Shown: positions 25,760 through 34,546, counted from the stretch's first letter. The stretch is 64,000 nucleotides of DNA from Pseudomonas alkylphenolica (GCF_000746525.1 NZ_CP009048.1:3217501-3281500); one strand, 5' to 3'. A program made the numbers and translations. The notes: generated from the sequence alone by a model not told the origin.

Positions 25760-26512
25760 CTACAAAGCGATATCCAGCGCCTTGCGCAGTTGGGTGCCAC
25801 GGTTGTCGGCGGCGGCACTGATCAACGCATAGTTGTAGTCGCCACGCGACCAGTAACGGGCCTGCAACTGGCCATCGGTGCGCTCGCCACTGGGCATGCG
25901 GGTGAACTGTTCGCTCGGCGAACGCAGGAACAGGCTGATCCGCTGACCCTGGGCATCTTCGAATACCAGCAAGGCGGCAGGCCCCTGCTCGTTGCTCAGC
26001 AAGCGTGCGCCCAGCGGGGTGAAACCATAGGCCGACAAGTCCGGCAGATTGCCGACATGGCGGAAATGCTGGCCAAGCCAGGCCTGCAGACGCGCCGGAT
26101 CACGCGCGCTAAGGTCCAGAGCGCTGGCATCGGCGAACAGCCGATGGGCCTGCAGCGCATCGGCCATAGGCAGGTTGCTGGCCACCAGGCTGCTCTCGCG
26201 CACCTGCCAGCCACCCAGACCACCGATACCCAGCGTCAGCAACAGCACCGCGGCGTTGGCCCAGTGCCGCTGCCGACGCCGACGCAGTTCACGACGTACA
26301 TGGGCCGGATCGAGCCGTGGGTTGGCGGCCTGCCCGGCAAAGCCCGACAAAGCCGCGCGCAGTTGCCGGGCGTCCCGGCGCCAGCCTTCGACCTGCCAGG
26401 CCTGCTCGGGATTGGCGGCCAGGTACAGCTCCACCGCCCGCCGCCGTTCCGGGTCCAGGCACTCGTCGACATAGGCGTGCAGCTCGTCTTCGGACGGGAT
26501 CAACTGACTCAT
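25760..26512 (-). CDS. Anti-sigma factor for the adjacent ECF sigma
   Basis: 250 residues. The N-terminal cytoplasmic part (EDELHAYVDECLDPERRRAVE) is an anti-sigma helical domain without a complete zinc HxxxCxxC motif. One membrane segment (AAVLLLTLGIGGLGGW, near 88) leads to a periplasmic sensor. Its start overlaps the sigma stop (ATGA). It should hold the sigma inactive until an envelope or oxidative signal. Confidence 0.87.
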   Translation of the reverse strand: MSQLIPSEDELHAYVDECLDPERRRAVELYLAANPEQAWQVEGWRRDARQLRAALSGFAGQAANPRLDPAHVRRELRRRRQRHWANAAVLLLTLGIGGLGGWQVRESSLVASNLPMADALQAHRLFADASALDLSARDPARLQAWLGQHFRHVGNLPDLSAYGFTPLGARLLSNEQGPAALLVFEDAQGQRISLFLRSPSEQFTRMPSGERTDGQLQARYWSRGDYNYALISAAADNRGTQLRKALDIAL

Positions 26513-27018
26513 TTCAACCTCCGCAACACCGGGGACGCGGTAGTGCCCTCGGCCAGTTCGCGCAGCGCCACGCGCGCCCGCGACAAACGCGACATCACCG
26601 TGCCAATCGGCACCCCTAGGGCCTGGGCGGCCTCCTTGTAACTCAGGCCCTCGACACTGACCAGCAGCAACAAGGCACGTTGCTCGGTGGGCAAGCGGGC
26701 AAAGGCATCCAGGCCAGACTGGGCCAGAACAATGTCCTCGGTAGCGTTGCCGGCCTCTTCGCCGCGTCCGAACCAGGCCAGCCAGCGGGCATGGCGACGC
26801 TCACGGCGTTTGCCGTCGATAAATTGCCGGTAGAGGATCGAGAACAGCCAGGCCCGCAAGCTGTCGTGCTCGCGCTGCTGGCCGCGGCGGCTCAGGGCAC
26901 GCTCGACCGTGGCCTGAACCAGGTCGTCAGCGCTGCTCGCCTCACGGGTCAGCCACAGGGCGAAGCGGCGCAGGCGCTCGAGCATCTCGCGTAATTGGTC
27001 GTCATCGAGTTCGTTCAT
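26509..27018 (-). CDS. ECF RNA polymerase sigma factor
   Basis: 169 residues with sigma2 (FALWLTREASSADDLVQATVERAL to SLRAWLFSILYRQFIDGKR) and sigma4 (RALLLLVSVEGLSYKEAAQALGVPIGTVMSRLSRAR). ATG 27018 follows a longer open frame with no sigma similarity. It is divergent from the catalase gene. Both sides carry GGAATAA-N14-CGTC, suggesting autoregulation and control of catalase plus cytochrome b561. Confidence 0.92.
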   Translation of the reverse strand: MNELDDDQLREMLERLRRFALWLTREASSADDLVQATVERALSRRGQQREHDSLRAWLFSILYRQFIDGKRRERRHARWLAWFGRGEEAGNATEDIVLAQSGLDAFARLPTEQRALLLLVSVEGLSYKEAAQALGVPIGTVMSRLSRARVALRELAEGTTASPVLRRLK

Positions 27019-27058
27019 TGCCAGGGTCTTGGCCTGTAGGCGATCAGTGTACGAGGCA

Positions 27059-27083
27059 GACGCTGCTGAGAAAAAATTATTCC
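27059..27083 (-). promoter_or_regulatory. ECF promoter, sigma/anti-sigma operon
   Basis: Minus-strand GGAATAA (27083-27077), 14 bases, then CGTC (27062-27059), about 40 bases before the sigma gene start. Confidence 0.7.
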
Positions 27084-27092
27084 ACGAGGTCA

Positions 27093-27117
27093 GGAATAAA
27101 TTTTCGCCCCGAACGTC
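27093..27117 (+). promoter_or_regulatory. ECF promoter, catalase/b561 operon
   Basis: GGAATAA (27093-27099), 14 bases, then CGTC (27114-27117), 33 bases before the catalase ATG. It has the same elements and spacing as the opposed promoter ten bases away. Confidence 0.7.
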
Positions 27118-27150
27118 GTACCGGCTCATTCACTGACCCGGATCGCCGCC

Positions 27151-28197
27151 ATGAGCACTCCGTTACACGGTCGTCCCCGCGCCTTGCGCCTGGCTGCAAT
27201 CGGTTTCGGCCTGAGCGCCCTGGCCGCAGGTTTTGCCTATGCCGCCGGCTGGATCGGCAGCGAACGCCTGACCCCGAAACGCATCATCGACACCTTCGAA
27301 GCCCAGGCCGGGCACTACCCCGGCTACCGTAAAAATCACGCCAAGGGACTATGCGTCACTGGCTACTTCCTCAGCAGTAACCAGGCCGCATCGTTGTCCC
27401 GGGCGCGGGTGTTCAGCCAGCAACGGGTGCCGGTGATCGGACGCTTCGCGATTGGTGGCAGCAACCCTTACAGCGCCGATACCAGCGTGCCGACCCGCAG
27501 CCTGGCGCTGCAGTTGAGCAGCGACGACGGCCAGGTCTGGCGCACCGGCATGAACACCCCACCGGTATTGGCGGTGAGCACCCCTGAAGCCTTCTATCAG
27601 CAGGTGCTGGCGATGACCCCGGACCCGGCGACCGGCAAACCGGACCCGGCGCGGGTCCAGGCGTTTTTCGCCGCCCACCCGGAAAGTGCAGCATTTCGCC
27701 AATGGGCCAAGGACTACAAAGCCCCGGACAGTTTTGCCAATTCCAGCTTCAACAGCATCAATGCCTTTGCCCTGATCGATGGCGCCGGCAATCGCCAATA
27801 TGTGCGCTGGAGCCTGTTACCACAGACGCCGTTCGCCGCTTTGCAGGGCCAGGTCGACGACCGTGACTACCTGCAACACGACCTGCAACAGCGCCTGCGC
27901 CAAGGCCCCCTGCGCTGGACCCTGCGCCTGACCCTGGCACAAGCTGCTGATGCGGTCGACGACCCGAGCCAGCCCTGGCCCGCAGAGCGCCGCAGCGTCG
28001 ATGCCGGCACCCTGGTGATCGAGCAGGTCGACGGCCCTGAACAAGGCGCCTGCCGCGACCTCAACTTCGACCCGCTGATTCTGCCCAGCGGCATCGAACC
28101 CTCCGCCGACCCGATCCTCGCCGCCCGTTCGGCCGCGTACGCCGAGTCCTTCAACCGCCGCAGCCGCGAAGCGGCGCAGTTGGGAGCACGACCATGA
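27151..28197 (+). CDS. SrpA/KatC-type catalase-family haem peroxidase, exported
   Basis: 348 residues, shorter than classical catalases (about 480) as usual for this subfamily. An N-terminal hydrophobic segment (LAAIGFGLSALAAGFAYAAG) implies periplasmic location. The distal catalytic His lies in KNHAKGLCVTGYF, and the FAIGGSNPYSAD stretch is typical. It overlaps the cytochrome b561 gene by four bases, so electrons for peroxide reduction may come from the quinol pool. It is expressed from an ECF-type promoter. Confidence 0.87.
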   Translation: MSTPLHGRPRALRLAAIGFGLSALAAGFAYAAGWIGSERLTPKRIIDTFEAQAGHYPGYRKNHAKGLCVTGYFLSSNQAASLSRARVFSQQRVPVIGRFAIGGSNPYSADTSVPTRSLALQLSSDDGQVWRTGMNTPPVLAVSTPEAFYQQVLAMTPDPATGKPDPARVQAFFAAHPESAAFRQWAKDYKAPDSFANSSFNSINAFALIDGAGNRQYVRWSLLPQTPFAALQGQVDDRDYLQHDLQQRLRQGPLRWTLRLTLAQAADAVDDPSQPWPAERRSVDAGTLVIEQVDGPEQGACRDLNFDPLILPSGIEPSADPILAARSAAYAESFNRRSREAAQLGARP

Positions 28198-28748
28198 GCA
28201 CTGTCCCTGTTGCCTTCCATCCCCTGGCGCGCCTGCTGCACTGGCTGATGGCGGTGCTGATCCTGGCCATGCTGTTCGTCGGCGTGAGCATGATCAGCGA
28301 CCTGTCGCCGCGCCACACCTGGCTGCTCAGCCTGCACAAGGCTATCGGCCTGGCCTTGCTGTTGTTGGTGCTGGTGCGCATTGTTTTGCGCCTGACCGTG
28401 CCCCACCCGCCGCTGCCTGCTGATCTGCCGACGGTGCAGCGCCTGGCTGCCGGGGCTTCACACCTGCTGTTGTATGGACTGATGCTGGCCATGCCCTTGA
28501 TCGGCTGGGGCATGCTGTCGGCCGGTGGCTACCCGTTGCCCTTGCACCTGCCGGCCCTGCTGCCTCATGACCTGCAGTTGTACGCAGCGCTACGCCAGGC
28601 CCATGGCTGGCTGGCCTACGTGCTGTTCGCGACCGTGCTGGTGCACCTGGGCGCGGCGCTGGTACATGGCCTGGTACGGCGCGACGGGGTATTGCGCAGT
28701 ATGTGGCCGGTCCCCTTGCGCAACCGCCAGGCCAACGACCAGGACTAA
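28194..28748 (+). CDS. Cytochrome b561-family membrane protein
   Basis: 184 residues, four membrane helices with paired haem-ligand histidines (ARLLHWLMAV, LLSLHKAIG, GASHLLLYG, TVLVHLGAALVH). It would deliver quinol electrons to the cotranscribed periplasmic catalase-family enzyme (inference from the ATGA overlap). Confidence 0.88.
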   Translation: MSTVPVAFHPLARLLHWLMAVLILAMLFVGVSMISDLSPRHTWLLSLHKAIGLALLLLVLVRIVLRLTVPHPPLPADLPTVQRLAAGASHLLLYGLMLAMPLIGWGMLSAGGYPLPLHLPALLPHDLQLYAALRQAHGWLAYVLFATVLVHLGAALVHGLVRRDGVLRSMWPVPLRNRQANDQD

Positions 28749-28763
28749 CGATTCTTATTATCA
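28749..28763. promoter_or_regulatory. Fur-like box upstream of the MFS gene
   Basis: CGATTCTTATTATCA agrees with the 15-base Fur core TGATAATNATTATCA at 11 of 14 defined positions. It lies 65 bases before the MFS start. Confidence 0.5.
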
Positions 28764-28827
28764 AAGGATGCTGTCAGCGAGCCATTTGCGGCACAATGCA
28801 ACGCTTGCCTCTAAGCCTTGGATAGCC

Positions 28828-30057
28828 ATGAACAGCGCACAGGACCCTGCCCGACCCGCCCCGCTTGCCGCCACGCAAAGCAGCTTCGACCTGCGACCGC
28901 TGCTGTTTGCCAACATGGCCTGCACCATGGCGATGATGGCGTTTGTTTCCTTGATCGGCCCGATTGCCCGCACCCTGGGCCTGGCCACCTGGCAGGCCGG
29001 GGCGGCGGTGACCGTAGCCGGGGTGATCTGGATGTTGCTGGCGCGGCCTTGGGGCCAGGCCAGTGATCGCCTCGGCCGGCGGCGGGTGCTGTTGCTCGGC
29101 ACCGCTGGCTTTACCCTGGCGTACTGGGCTTTGTGCCTGTTCATCGATACCGCCTTGAATCTGCTGCCCGGCGCCACCCTGGCCTTCATTGGCCTGATGC
29201 TCGGCCGCGGTTTGATTGGCGCGTTCTACGCCGCCCTGCCGGTGGGTGGCGCTGCGCTGATCGCTGACAACATCCCGCCACAGCATCGCGCCCGCACCCT
29301 GGCGTCGCTGGGTGCGGCCAACGCAATCGGCCTGGTGCTCGGCCCGGCGTTGGCGGCACTGCTGGCGCGCCACAGCCTGAGCCTGCCGTTCTATGCGATG
29401 GCGCTCCTGCCGATGCTGGCGTTTGTAGTGCTATTGCGCAAACTCAAGCGCCAGGAGCTACACCTCAAGCAACCGCCGCGTCCCGTGCGCCTGGCCGATC
29501 CGCGCTTGCGCCGACCGCTGCTGGTGGCTTTCGTGGCCATGCTCAGCGTTTCCGTCGCGCAGATCACCGTCGGCTTCTTCGCTCTGGATCGTTTGGGCAT
29601 GAACCCGGCGGACGCGGCGCAGGCCGCGGGCATTGCCCTGACCATGGTCGGCGTGGCACTGATCCTGGCGCAACTGCTGGTCCGCGCGTTGCAGTGGCCG
29701 CCGCTGCGGATGATCCGCGTCGGTGCCAGCCTCTCGGCCCTGGGCTTTGCCGCTGCCGCCTTTGCCACCAGCGCCGAAATGCTCTGGGCCAGCTTTTTTG
29801 TTTCGGCCTGCGGCATGGGCTGGGTGTTCCCGGCCTTTTCGGCCTTGGCCGCCAATGCCATGGACGCCTCCGAACAAGGCGCCACGGCCGGTTCCATCGG
29901 TGCGGCGCAGGGCCTGGGAGTAGTCATCGGCCCCTTGGCCGGGACCTTGATCTACGCCGTCGATCCGCGCCTGCCCTACCTGATCGTGGCGGCGTTGCTG
30001 CTACTGGTCGGACTGTGGCCACACCCGCGTCAGTCGTCCGTACAGGCGGGCCGCTAA
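28828..30057 (+). CDS. Major facilitator superfamily transporter
   Basis: 409 residues, twelve membrane segments, with the MFS loop motif GQASDRLGRRRVLLLG after helix 2. It belongs to the drug/small-molecule:H+ antiporter group. The Fur-like box upstream suggests induction in low iron, for example for siderophore or intermediate export, but the substrate is not known. ATG 28828 is chosen over a long upstream frame that overlaps the b561 gene. Confidence 0.85.
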   Translation: MNSAQDPARPAPLAATQSSFDLRPLLFANMACTMAMMAFVSLIGPIARTLGLATWQAGAAVTVAGVIWMLLARPWGQASDRLGRRRVLLLGTAGFTLAYWALCLFIDTALNLLPGATLAFIGLMLGRGLIGAFYAALPVGGAALIADNIPPQHRARTLASLGAANAIGLVLGPALAALLARHSLSLPFYAMALLPMLAFVVLLRKLKRQELHLKQPPRPVRLADPRLRRPLLVAFVAMLSVSVAQITVGFFALDRLGMNPADAAQAAGIALTMVGVALILAQLLVRALQWPPLRMIRVGASLSALGFAAAAFATSAEMLWASFFVSACGMGWVFPAFSALAANAMDASEQGATAGSIGAAQGLGVVIGPLAGTLIYAVDPRLPYLIVAALLLLVGLWPHPRQSSVQAGR

Positions 30058-30115
30058 AGCATCACGGAATGTGCTTTAATGCTCCGCCAAAAAATTTTCG
30101 ATATATAAGGCGGCT

Positions 30116-30664
30116 ATGGACACGGGGACACGACTCAAACTGGTGCGTGAACGCAACAAACTCTCCCAGCGGGAGCTGGCCCGTCGTAGCGGGCTGACAA
30201 ACTCGACGATTTCCCAGATCGAGCAAAATCGCGTCAGCCCCTCGGTCAGCTCCCTGAAAAAACTGCTCGAAGGCATTCCCATGTCCCTCGCGGAGTTTTT
30301 CAGCTTCGACGAGCCGCCGCGCGAAGAGCGCTTCGTGTTCCGCTCCACCGAACAACCCGACCTGGGCAACAGCGGCTTGCGCTTGCTGCTGGTCGGTGCC
30401 AGCGTCGAAGGTCGGCAGATGCGCATGCTGCGTGAACTGTACGCACCGGGTGCCGACTCCGGCGACGAACCGATCGTCCATGCCGAAGGCGAAGAATGCG
30501 GCCTGGTGACCCGTGGCACCATCGAACTGCGGGTGGATGGCCAGGTCAGCATCCTCAACTCCGGTGACGGCTACTACTTCCCGACCACCCTGCCGCACAG
30601 CTTCAAAAACATCGGCCCGGACGAAGCAGAAATCATCAGCGCCAACACCCCGGCAAACTTCTGA
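30116..30664 (+). CDS. XRE-cupin transcriptional regulator (PuuR-like)
   Basis: 182 residues. A helix-turn-helix at 7-60 (LSQRELARRSGLTNSTISQIEQNR) is followed by a small cupin domain (about 105-180, IVHAEGEECGLVTRGTIELRVDG). The family often represses polyamine or amino-acid catabolic operons. No target operon is adjacent. The gene's stop codon abuts the dispersed repeat. Confidence 0.88.
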   Translation: MDTGTRLKLVRERNKLSQRELARRSGLTNSTISQIEQNRVSPSVSSLKKLLEGIPMSLAEFFSFDEPPREERFVFRSTEQPDLGNSGLRLLLVGASVEGRQMRMLRELYAPGADSGDEPIVHAEGEECGLVTRGTIELRVDGQVSILNSGDGYYFPTTLPHSFKNIGPDEAEIISANTPANF

Positions 30665-31034
30665 CAAAAGCAAAAGCGCAGCGAATTGTGCTTTTGATCT
30701 TGATCTGCTTGTGATCTTGATCCACCGGCCCCGTTAACCAGTAGGGCCGAGTGGAGGTGTCGTGGAGGGGCTAGCGCGCAGCGCCTTCGGCGTTAGCCGA
30801 AGTTGCGAAGCGTAGAGTTGCTTGCAACTCGTAGCTCGCAATGCCCCGTAGCGACACCGCAAGGAGGGAACCCGAAGCGCAGCGTAGGGCCCCTGGTGGG
30901 GCAAGCCCTTTGCTTACTTTGGGGCGTCTGCCAAAGTAAGCCGCCGTAAGGGCGGAAAGGTGACTCAGCGCCACCTTGGCAAATGGATATGCCTACAAAT
31001 TCGGGGGTCTCATCGCGGGGCAAGCCCGCTCCCA
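30663..31034. repeat. Dispersed structured repeat, copy 1 (372 bp)
   Basis: Near-identical to 61306-61730. It contains small hairpins, for example GAGTTGCTTGCAACTC and ACTTTGG.../CCAAAGT, a short CTTGAT-rich tract, and half a REP at its right end (31012-31034). Open frames inside it (30771-30974, 30793-31023) are by-products of the repeat. It sits between two convergent genes. Confidence 0.85.
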
Positions 31035-31044
31035 GCCCTTGCTC

Positions 31045-32535
31045 TTACATCCACCCCAACCAGTGCCACCAGGTCGCCGCAAACACCAGCATCAACAGAT
31101 AGCCAATCACCGTCACCAGAATCCCCACCCGCGCAAACTGCTTGGCACTGAACGTCTCAGTCCCCAGGCACACCATGTTCTGCGGCGCATTGATCGGCAG
31201 AATAAAGCCATAACTGACCACAAACCCCAACGCCATGGTCATCCCCAGACGACTGAAATCCCCGGGCAAGGTCTGCAACACCGCAATCAGGATCGGCAAC
31301 AGCGCCGAAGTCAGCGCCGTCGCACTGGCAAACCCCAGATGGATCAGAATCAAAAACGCCGCCAGGATCGAAAACACCCCCAGCGTGCCCAACTGATCCA
31401 GCCCGGTATTGGCCACCACCTGTGCGCCCAGCCATTGCCCCGCCTGGGTAGTCAGCAAGGTAGTCCCCAGACTGATCCCGACCCCGAAGACAATCACCGT
31501 GCCCCATGGAATCCGTGCTTGCACATCTTTCCAGGTCATCACCCCCAAGCGCGGCAGCAACAGAATCACCAGCCCGGCATAGGTGGTCGAAGTGGTATCG
31601 AAACTATGCAGCTTGCCCTCGGTGGCCCAGGCCAGCAGCAACAGCACCGACACCCCGAGCAAGCGCTTCTGCGCTCCGCTCATGGGCCCAAGCTCGGCCA
31701 GCGTCTTGTTCACGGCCTCCTTACCACCAGGAATGCTGTCACTCTCTGGCGGCAACAGTCTGAGCACGATGAAAATCAGCACCGCCGACATGATCACCGC
31801 CCACGGCGCACCAGCAATCAGCCAGTCGATCCACGACACCCGGGCACCGAGCATCTTGTCCATGAAGCCCACGGTCAGCAGGTTCTGCGCCGCCGCAGTC
31901 TGAATACCGATGTTCCAGATGCTGGTGCCCTGGGCCACGATGATCATGATCCCGGCGGCAATGTTGGAGCGCTTGTCGACGCCAAACGCGGCAATCACCC
32001 CCATCATGATCGGCACCACGCAGGCACTACGGGCGGTGGCACTGGGCACCACCAGGCTGAGCAGGATCGTCACCACCACCGCGCCGAGCAAAATGCGCCG
32101 GGTGCTGACGCCGACGCGGGACAGGGTCACCAGGGCGATACGCCGGTCCAGCCCGGTATGGGTCATGGCCGCAGCAATGAACAAGGCACCGACCACCAGC
32201 GCCAGGGCGCTATTGGAAAACCCGGTCAGCGCCAGGCTGATGGCTGCGGAGGAGCCGTAGGTTACCGAGGGATCGGCCACCGTCGGCGCCGTGCCGAGCA
32301 GGAAAGCCATCAACGAGGTGATCATGATCGCGCTGGCTTCGTACGACACCGCCTCGCTGATCCACACCACCACGGCAAACGCCAGAATCGCCAGAACCCG
32401 CTGCCCGGCCACCGGCAAGTCGGCCGGCAGCGGCAGTAACAACACGCCAATCAGGGCAGCAATCCCCAACAACAAACCAATCGGAACCTTGACCCGGGTG
32501 GATTGTGCACCCGGTGCGCTAGCCGACGAACTCAT
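31045..32535 (-). CDS. DASS/SLC13-family Na+-coupled anion transporter
   Basis: 496 residues with more than ten membrane segments. Typical DASS signatures are present: SNSALALVVGALFIAAAM, LVVPSATARSACVVPIM, and the C-terminal GFILPINAPQNMVCLGTETF. It probably imports a dicarboxylate, tricarboxylate or sulfonate. ATG 32535 has AGGGAG upstream. No catabolic partner is adjacent. Confidence 0.88.
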   Translation of the reverse strand: MSSSASAPGAQSTRVKVPIGLLLGIAALIGVLLLPLPADLPVAGQRVLAILAFAVVVWISEAVSYEASAIMITSLMAFLLGTAPTVADPSVTYGSSAAISLALTGFSNSALALVVGALFIAAAMTHTGLDRRIALVTLSRVGVSTRRILLGAVVVTILLSLVVPSATARSACVVPIMMGVIAAFGVDKRSNIAAGIMIIVAQGTSIWNIGIQTAAAQNLLTVGFMDKMLGARVSWIDWLIAGAPWAVIMSAVLIFIVLRLLPPESDSIPGGKEAVNKTLAELGPMSGAQKRLLGVSVLLLLAWATEGKLHSFDTTSTTYAGLVILLLPRLGVMTWKDVQARIPWGTVIVFGVGISLGTTLLTTQAGQWLGAQVVANTGLDQLGTLGVFSILAAFLILIHLGFASATALTSALLPILIAVLQTLPGDFSRLGMTMALGFVVSYGFILPINAPQNMVCLGTETFSAKQFARVGILVTVIGYLLMLVFAATWWHWLGWM

Positions 32536-32705
32536 GGGAATCTCCCTACTATGCATGTGTGAACATGATCGGCCAGTTGCCATGGCGGCGAACTGATACG
32601 TATCAACAGCGGCGAATCAAGTATTGTCGGACAAGAATGTAGTGCTCGAAAAAAATCACTACAAAACCTATTGACGCCATTCGTCGGCCCTTGCATGATG
32701 AGGCC

Positions 32706-32841
32706 GTCTCCCCGATCGGGGACACTGGCAAGGGTGTTCCAGGCAGCTCGAAGGATCCATGAGCTGTATGCGGATGGGTACTGCCCAAAAGGCAGCGTGT
32801 AAAAGCCCCCAGTTGTGACGCTGCTGTAGCAGCTTTCTTTC
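32706..32841 (+). ncRNA. Candidate small RNA or structured leader
   Basis: TTGACG (32671-32676) and CATGAT (32694-32699) are 17 bases apart and form a plausible promoter. The DNA downstream folds into successive hairpins: CCCCGATCGGGG (32710-32721), CAGCTC/GAGCTG with GGA in the loop (32744-32766), CTGCC/GGCAG (32781-32795), and GCTGC-TGTA-GCAGC followed by TTTCTTTC (32820-32841), which may terminate. It ends 57 bases before the next gene, so it could instead be a 5' leader. I could not place it in a named family. Confidence 0.4.
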
Positions 32842-32898
32842 TACGCTACATGACGTGCGCCGAGTTTGAACTCAACTACGAATGGTCAAGGGGGCTTT

Positions 32899-33231
32899 AT
32901 GATGAATCTGAACAATCAACCGACTGTTGACGAACTGGCCCGGCTGTTCGCCGCGCGCAAGGACACACTCGACAGCCACATTCTCTGGGTATGCGAAGCC
33001 GGTGAAGTGCGCCTGGACAAGCTGGGGCCACTGACCGATGAAGCGCAGTTCGAGCAACGCACGCCGAACATGCGCGCCCGGTTGAAGATGTACCGTCGCG
33101 GCCAGGGCTACGTCGGCAAGAAAGCCGCCGCCGACACCCAGTATGTCGGTCGCGTTCTGCAGACCCTGCAACATGAGTGGGCCGAGCTGCAGGACAAACC
33201 AGGCGTTGCGGTAATCGACCGCCTCTGCTGA
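32899..33231 (+). CDS. Conserved hypothetical protein, 110 residues
   Basis: Soluble, charged, helical (VDELARLFAARKDTLDSHILWV, then RARLKMYRRGQGYVGKKAA). Two tandem ATGs at 32899 and 32902 follow an AAGGGGG site. It is downstream of the candidate small RNA and followed by a strong terminator, so it is monocistronic. No domain recognised. Confidence 0.7.
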   Translation: MMNLNNQPTVDELARLFAARKDTLDSHILWVCEAGEVRLDKLGPLTDEAQFEQRTPNMRARLKMYRRGQGYVGKKAAADTQYVGRVLQTLQHEWAELQDKPGVAVIDRLC

Positions 33232-33261
33232 GAACAACAAAAGGCAACAGGCAATACATTG

Positions 33262-33291
33262 AAGCCCGATCCGCAAGGATCGGGCTTTTTT
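33262..33291 (+). terminator. Rho-independent terminator
   Basis: Eleven-base stem AAGCCCGATCC/GGATCGGGCTT with loop GCAA and a T-run, 31 bases after the hypothetical gene. Confidence 0.9.
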
Positions 33292-33342
33292 CATTCGCGC
33301 CCTACCCGGCTACAATGCCCTCTTTTAGCCTGGAGCCCACGC

Positions 33343-33765
33343 ATGAACACTCCCGCATTCGGCACCGGCGATGCCTCCTACCAGGCCGCAGGCGGCATTG
33401 ATGGCCTGCGTCGGCTAGTCGATGATTTCTACCGGTTCATGGATCAGGACCCGAGCGCCCGCGCGGTGCGTCAGATGCACCCGGACAACCTCGACAGCTC
33501 GCGGGACAAACTGGCCTGTTTTCTCAGTGGCTGGCTCGGCGGCCCGGCGTTGTTCAGCGAACGCTATGGATCGATCGCCATCCCGGCTTTCCATGCCCGT
33601 TGGCCGATCGATGAATCCCACAGTGAGATCTGGTTGAACTGCATGGCGCAGGCCATCGCTCTGCAAGGTTACTCACCGGCGTTTGCCGAGTACTTGCTGC
33701 GCCAGTTGCGCGTGCCGGCCCAGCGCATTGTCCAGGCCAGCCGCAACCGTCACGCTCAGGCCTGA
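33343..33765 (+). CDS. Group II truncated haemoglobin
   Basis: 140 residues of the 2/2 globin fold. Visible are the N-terminal GIDGLRRLVDDFYRFMDQDP, the FLSGWLGGPALFSERYG block of group II proteins, and the proximal His region (IPAFHARWPID). ATG 33343 has GGAG seven bases upstream. It binds O2, NO or peroxide at haem; a detoxification role is usual. Confidence 0.88.
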   Translation: MNTPAFGTGDASYQAAGGIDGLRRLVDDFYRFMDQDPSARAVRQMHPDNLDSSRDKLACFLSGWLGGPALFSERYGSIAIPAFHARWPIDESHSEIWLNCMAQAIALQGYSPAFAEYLLRQLRVPAQRIVQASRNRHAQA

Positions 33766-34058
33766 CGCCGCAATGGCGCCTGCTCCATGGGAAAGTCACC
33801 GGTGAGCAACGCCCGGGCCCGGTCCACACCCCAGACCATGGCGCGGGTCATGGTTTCGCCCGGGCGATTGTCGTAGTACTCCTCCACCATCGCCTTGCCA
33901 TGGCGGGCGTATACACCGATGAACAATTGTGTAGCGCCGGTGCGCGACAACCTGACCTGAACATCAATGCTGGTACCGTCACTGAGTTGTTCGTCGTGGC
34001 TGCGACTGTGCAGCTGCGCGTCCGCCCATCTCCAGTAAGTTTCTTCCCTGATGCGCAT
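33756..34058 (-). CDS. Conserved hypothetical protein, 100 residues
   Basis: Soluble protein (QVRLSRTGATQLFIGVYARHGKAMVEEYYDNRPGETMTRAMVWGVDRAR). A GGGGGT site precedes the ATG at 34058. Its 3' end overlaps the convergent haemoglobin gene by ten bases. No known domain recognised. Confidence 0.7.
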   Translation of the reverse strand: MRIREETYWRWADAQLHSRSHDEQLSDGTSIDVQVRLSRTGATQLFIGVYARHGKAMVEEYYDNRPGETMTRAMVWGVDRARALLTGDFPMEQAPLRRQA

Positions 34059-34160
34059 CGGTTACCCCCTGTATTGATAGCAGCCGGACAAGTAAGACAT
34101 ACAAGTGCGCTACAGGCGAGCGCCCAAGCCCTAACCGTTGAGCAAGGTCAAACAATGCAG

Positions 34161-34186
34161 AAAAAACCCCGCAACAATGTGCGGGG
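34161..34186 (-). terminator. Rho-independent terminator
   Basis: Minus-strand hairpin CCCCGCA/TGCGGGG followed by six T, 15 bases beyond the small gene at 34201-34389. Confidence 0.85.
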
Positions 34187-34200
34187 TGATGTGAACCGGT

Positions 34201-34389
34201 TCACTTTTTCAGCGGGACCCTGGGCATGAAGCGGCCTTTCTTGGCGCGCTGCAGATGGCTCGGTCTGGCGTGTTCGGCGTCGTCCCGGGTCATATGGGCA
34301 AAACCCAGACGGAAATCCGCCTGACCGCAACGTACCTGGCTGTTGATGGGAAATTCGTCGCCATTGTCCTCGTGGTAGAACTCACTCAT
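34201..34389 (-). CDS. Small hypothetical protein, 62 residues
   Basis: Acidic N-terminus (EFYHEDNGDEFPINSQVRCG) and basic C-terminus (HLQRAKKGRFMPRVPLKK). The ATG at 34389 is preceded by GGGAGA, and a strong terminator follows, supporting a real gene. No family recognised. Confidence 0.65.
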   Translation of the reverse strand: MSEFYHEDNGDEFPINSQVRCGQADFRLGFAHMTRDDAEHARPSHLQRAKKGRFMPRVPLKK

Positions 34390-34506
34390 GCCCTGTCTCC
34401 CTCTGACAGCGAGCCCATACCGGCAAGCAGATGATTGCCCAGATAAGTATCGGCTCAAGTGATTCTGAGACTAGCCGGTCATTTGTGGACCACGCAGGCG
34501 GATAAC

Positions 34507-34530
34507 AAAAAAGCCCGACCAATGGCCGGG
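34507..34530 (-). terminator. Rho-independent terminator after ybjQ-type gene
   Basis: Minus-strand stem CCCGGCC/GGTCGGG (one G-U pair) with ATT loop, then C and six T. Confidence 0.7.
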
Positions 34531-34546
34531 ACATTTTGTCGCACCC

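Noticed and set aside
30771..31023. Open frames inside dispersed repeat copy 1 (and 61467-61754 in copy 2)
   Set aside because: They run through hairpins and REP sequence, have no ribosome site or family similarity, and recur only because the DNA is repeated.
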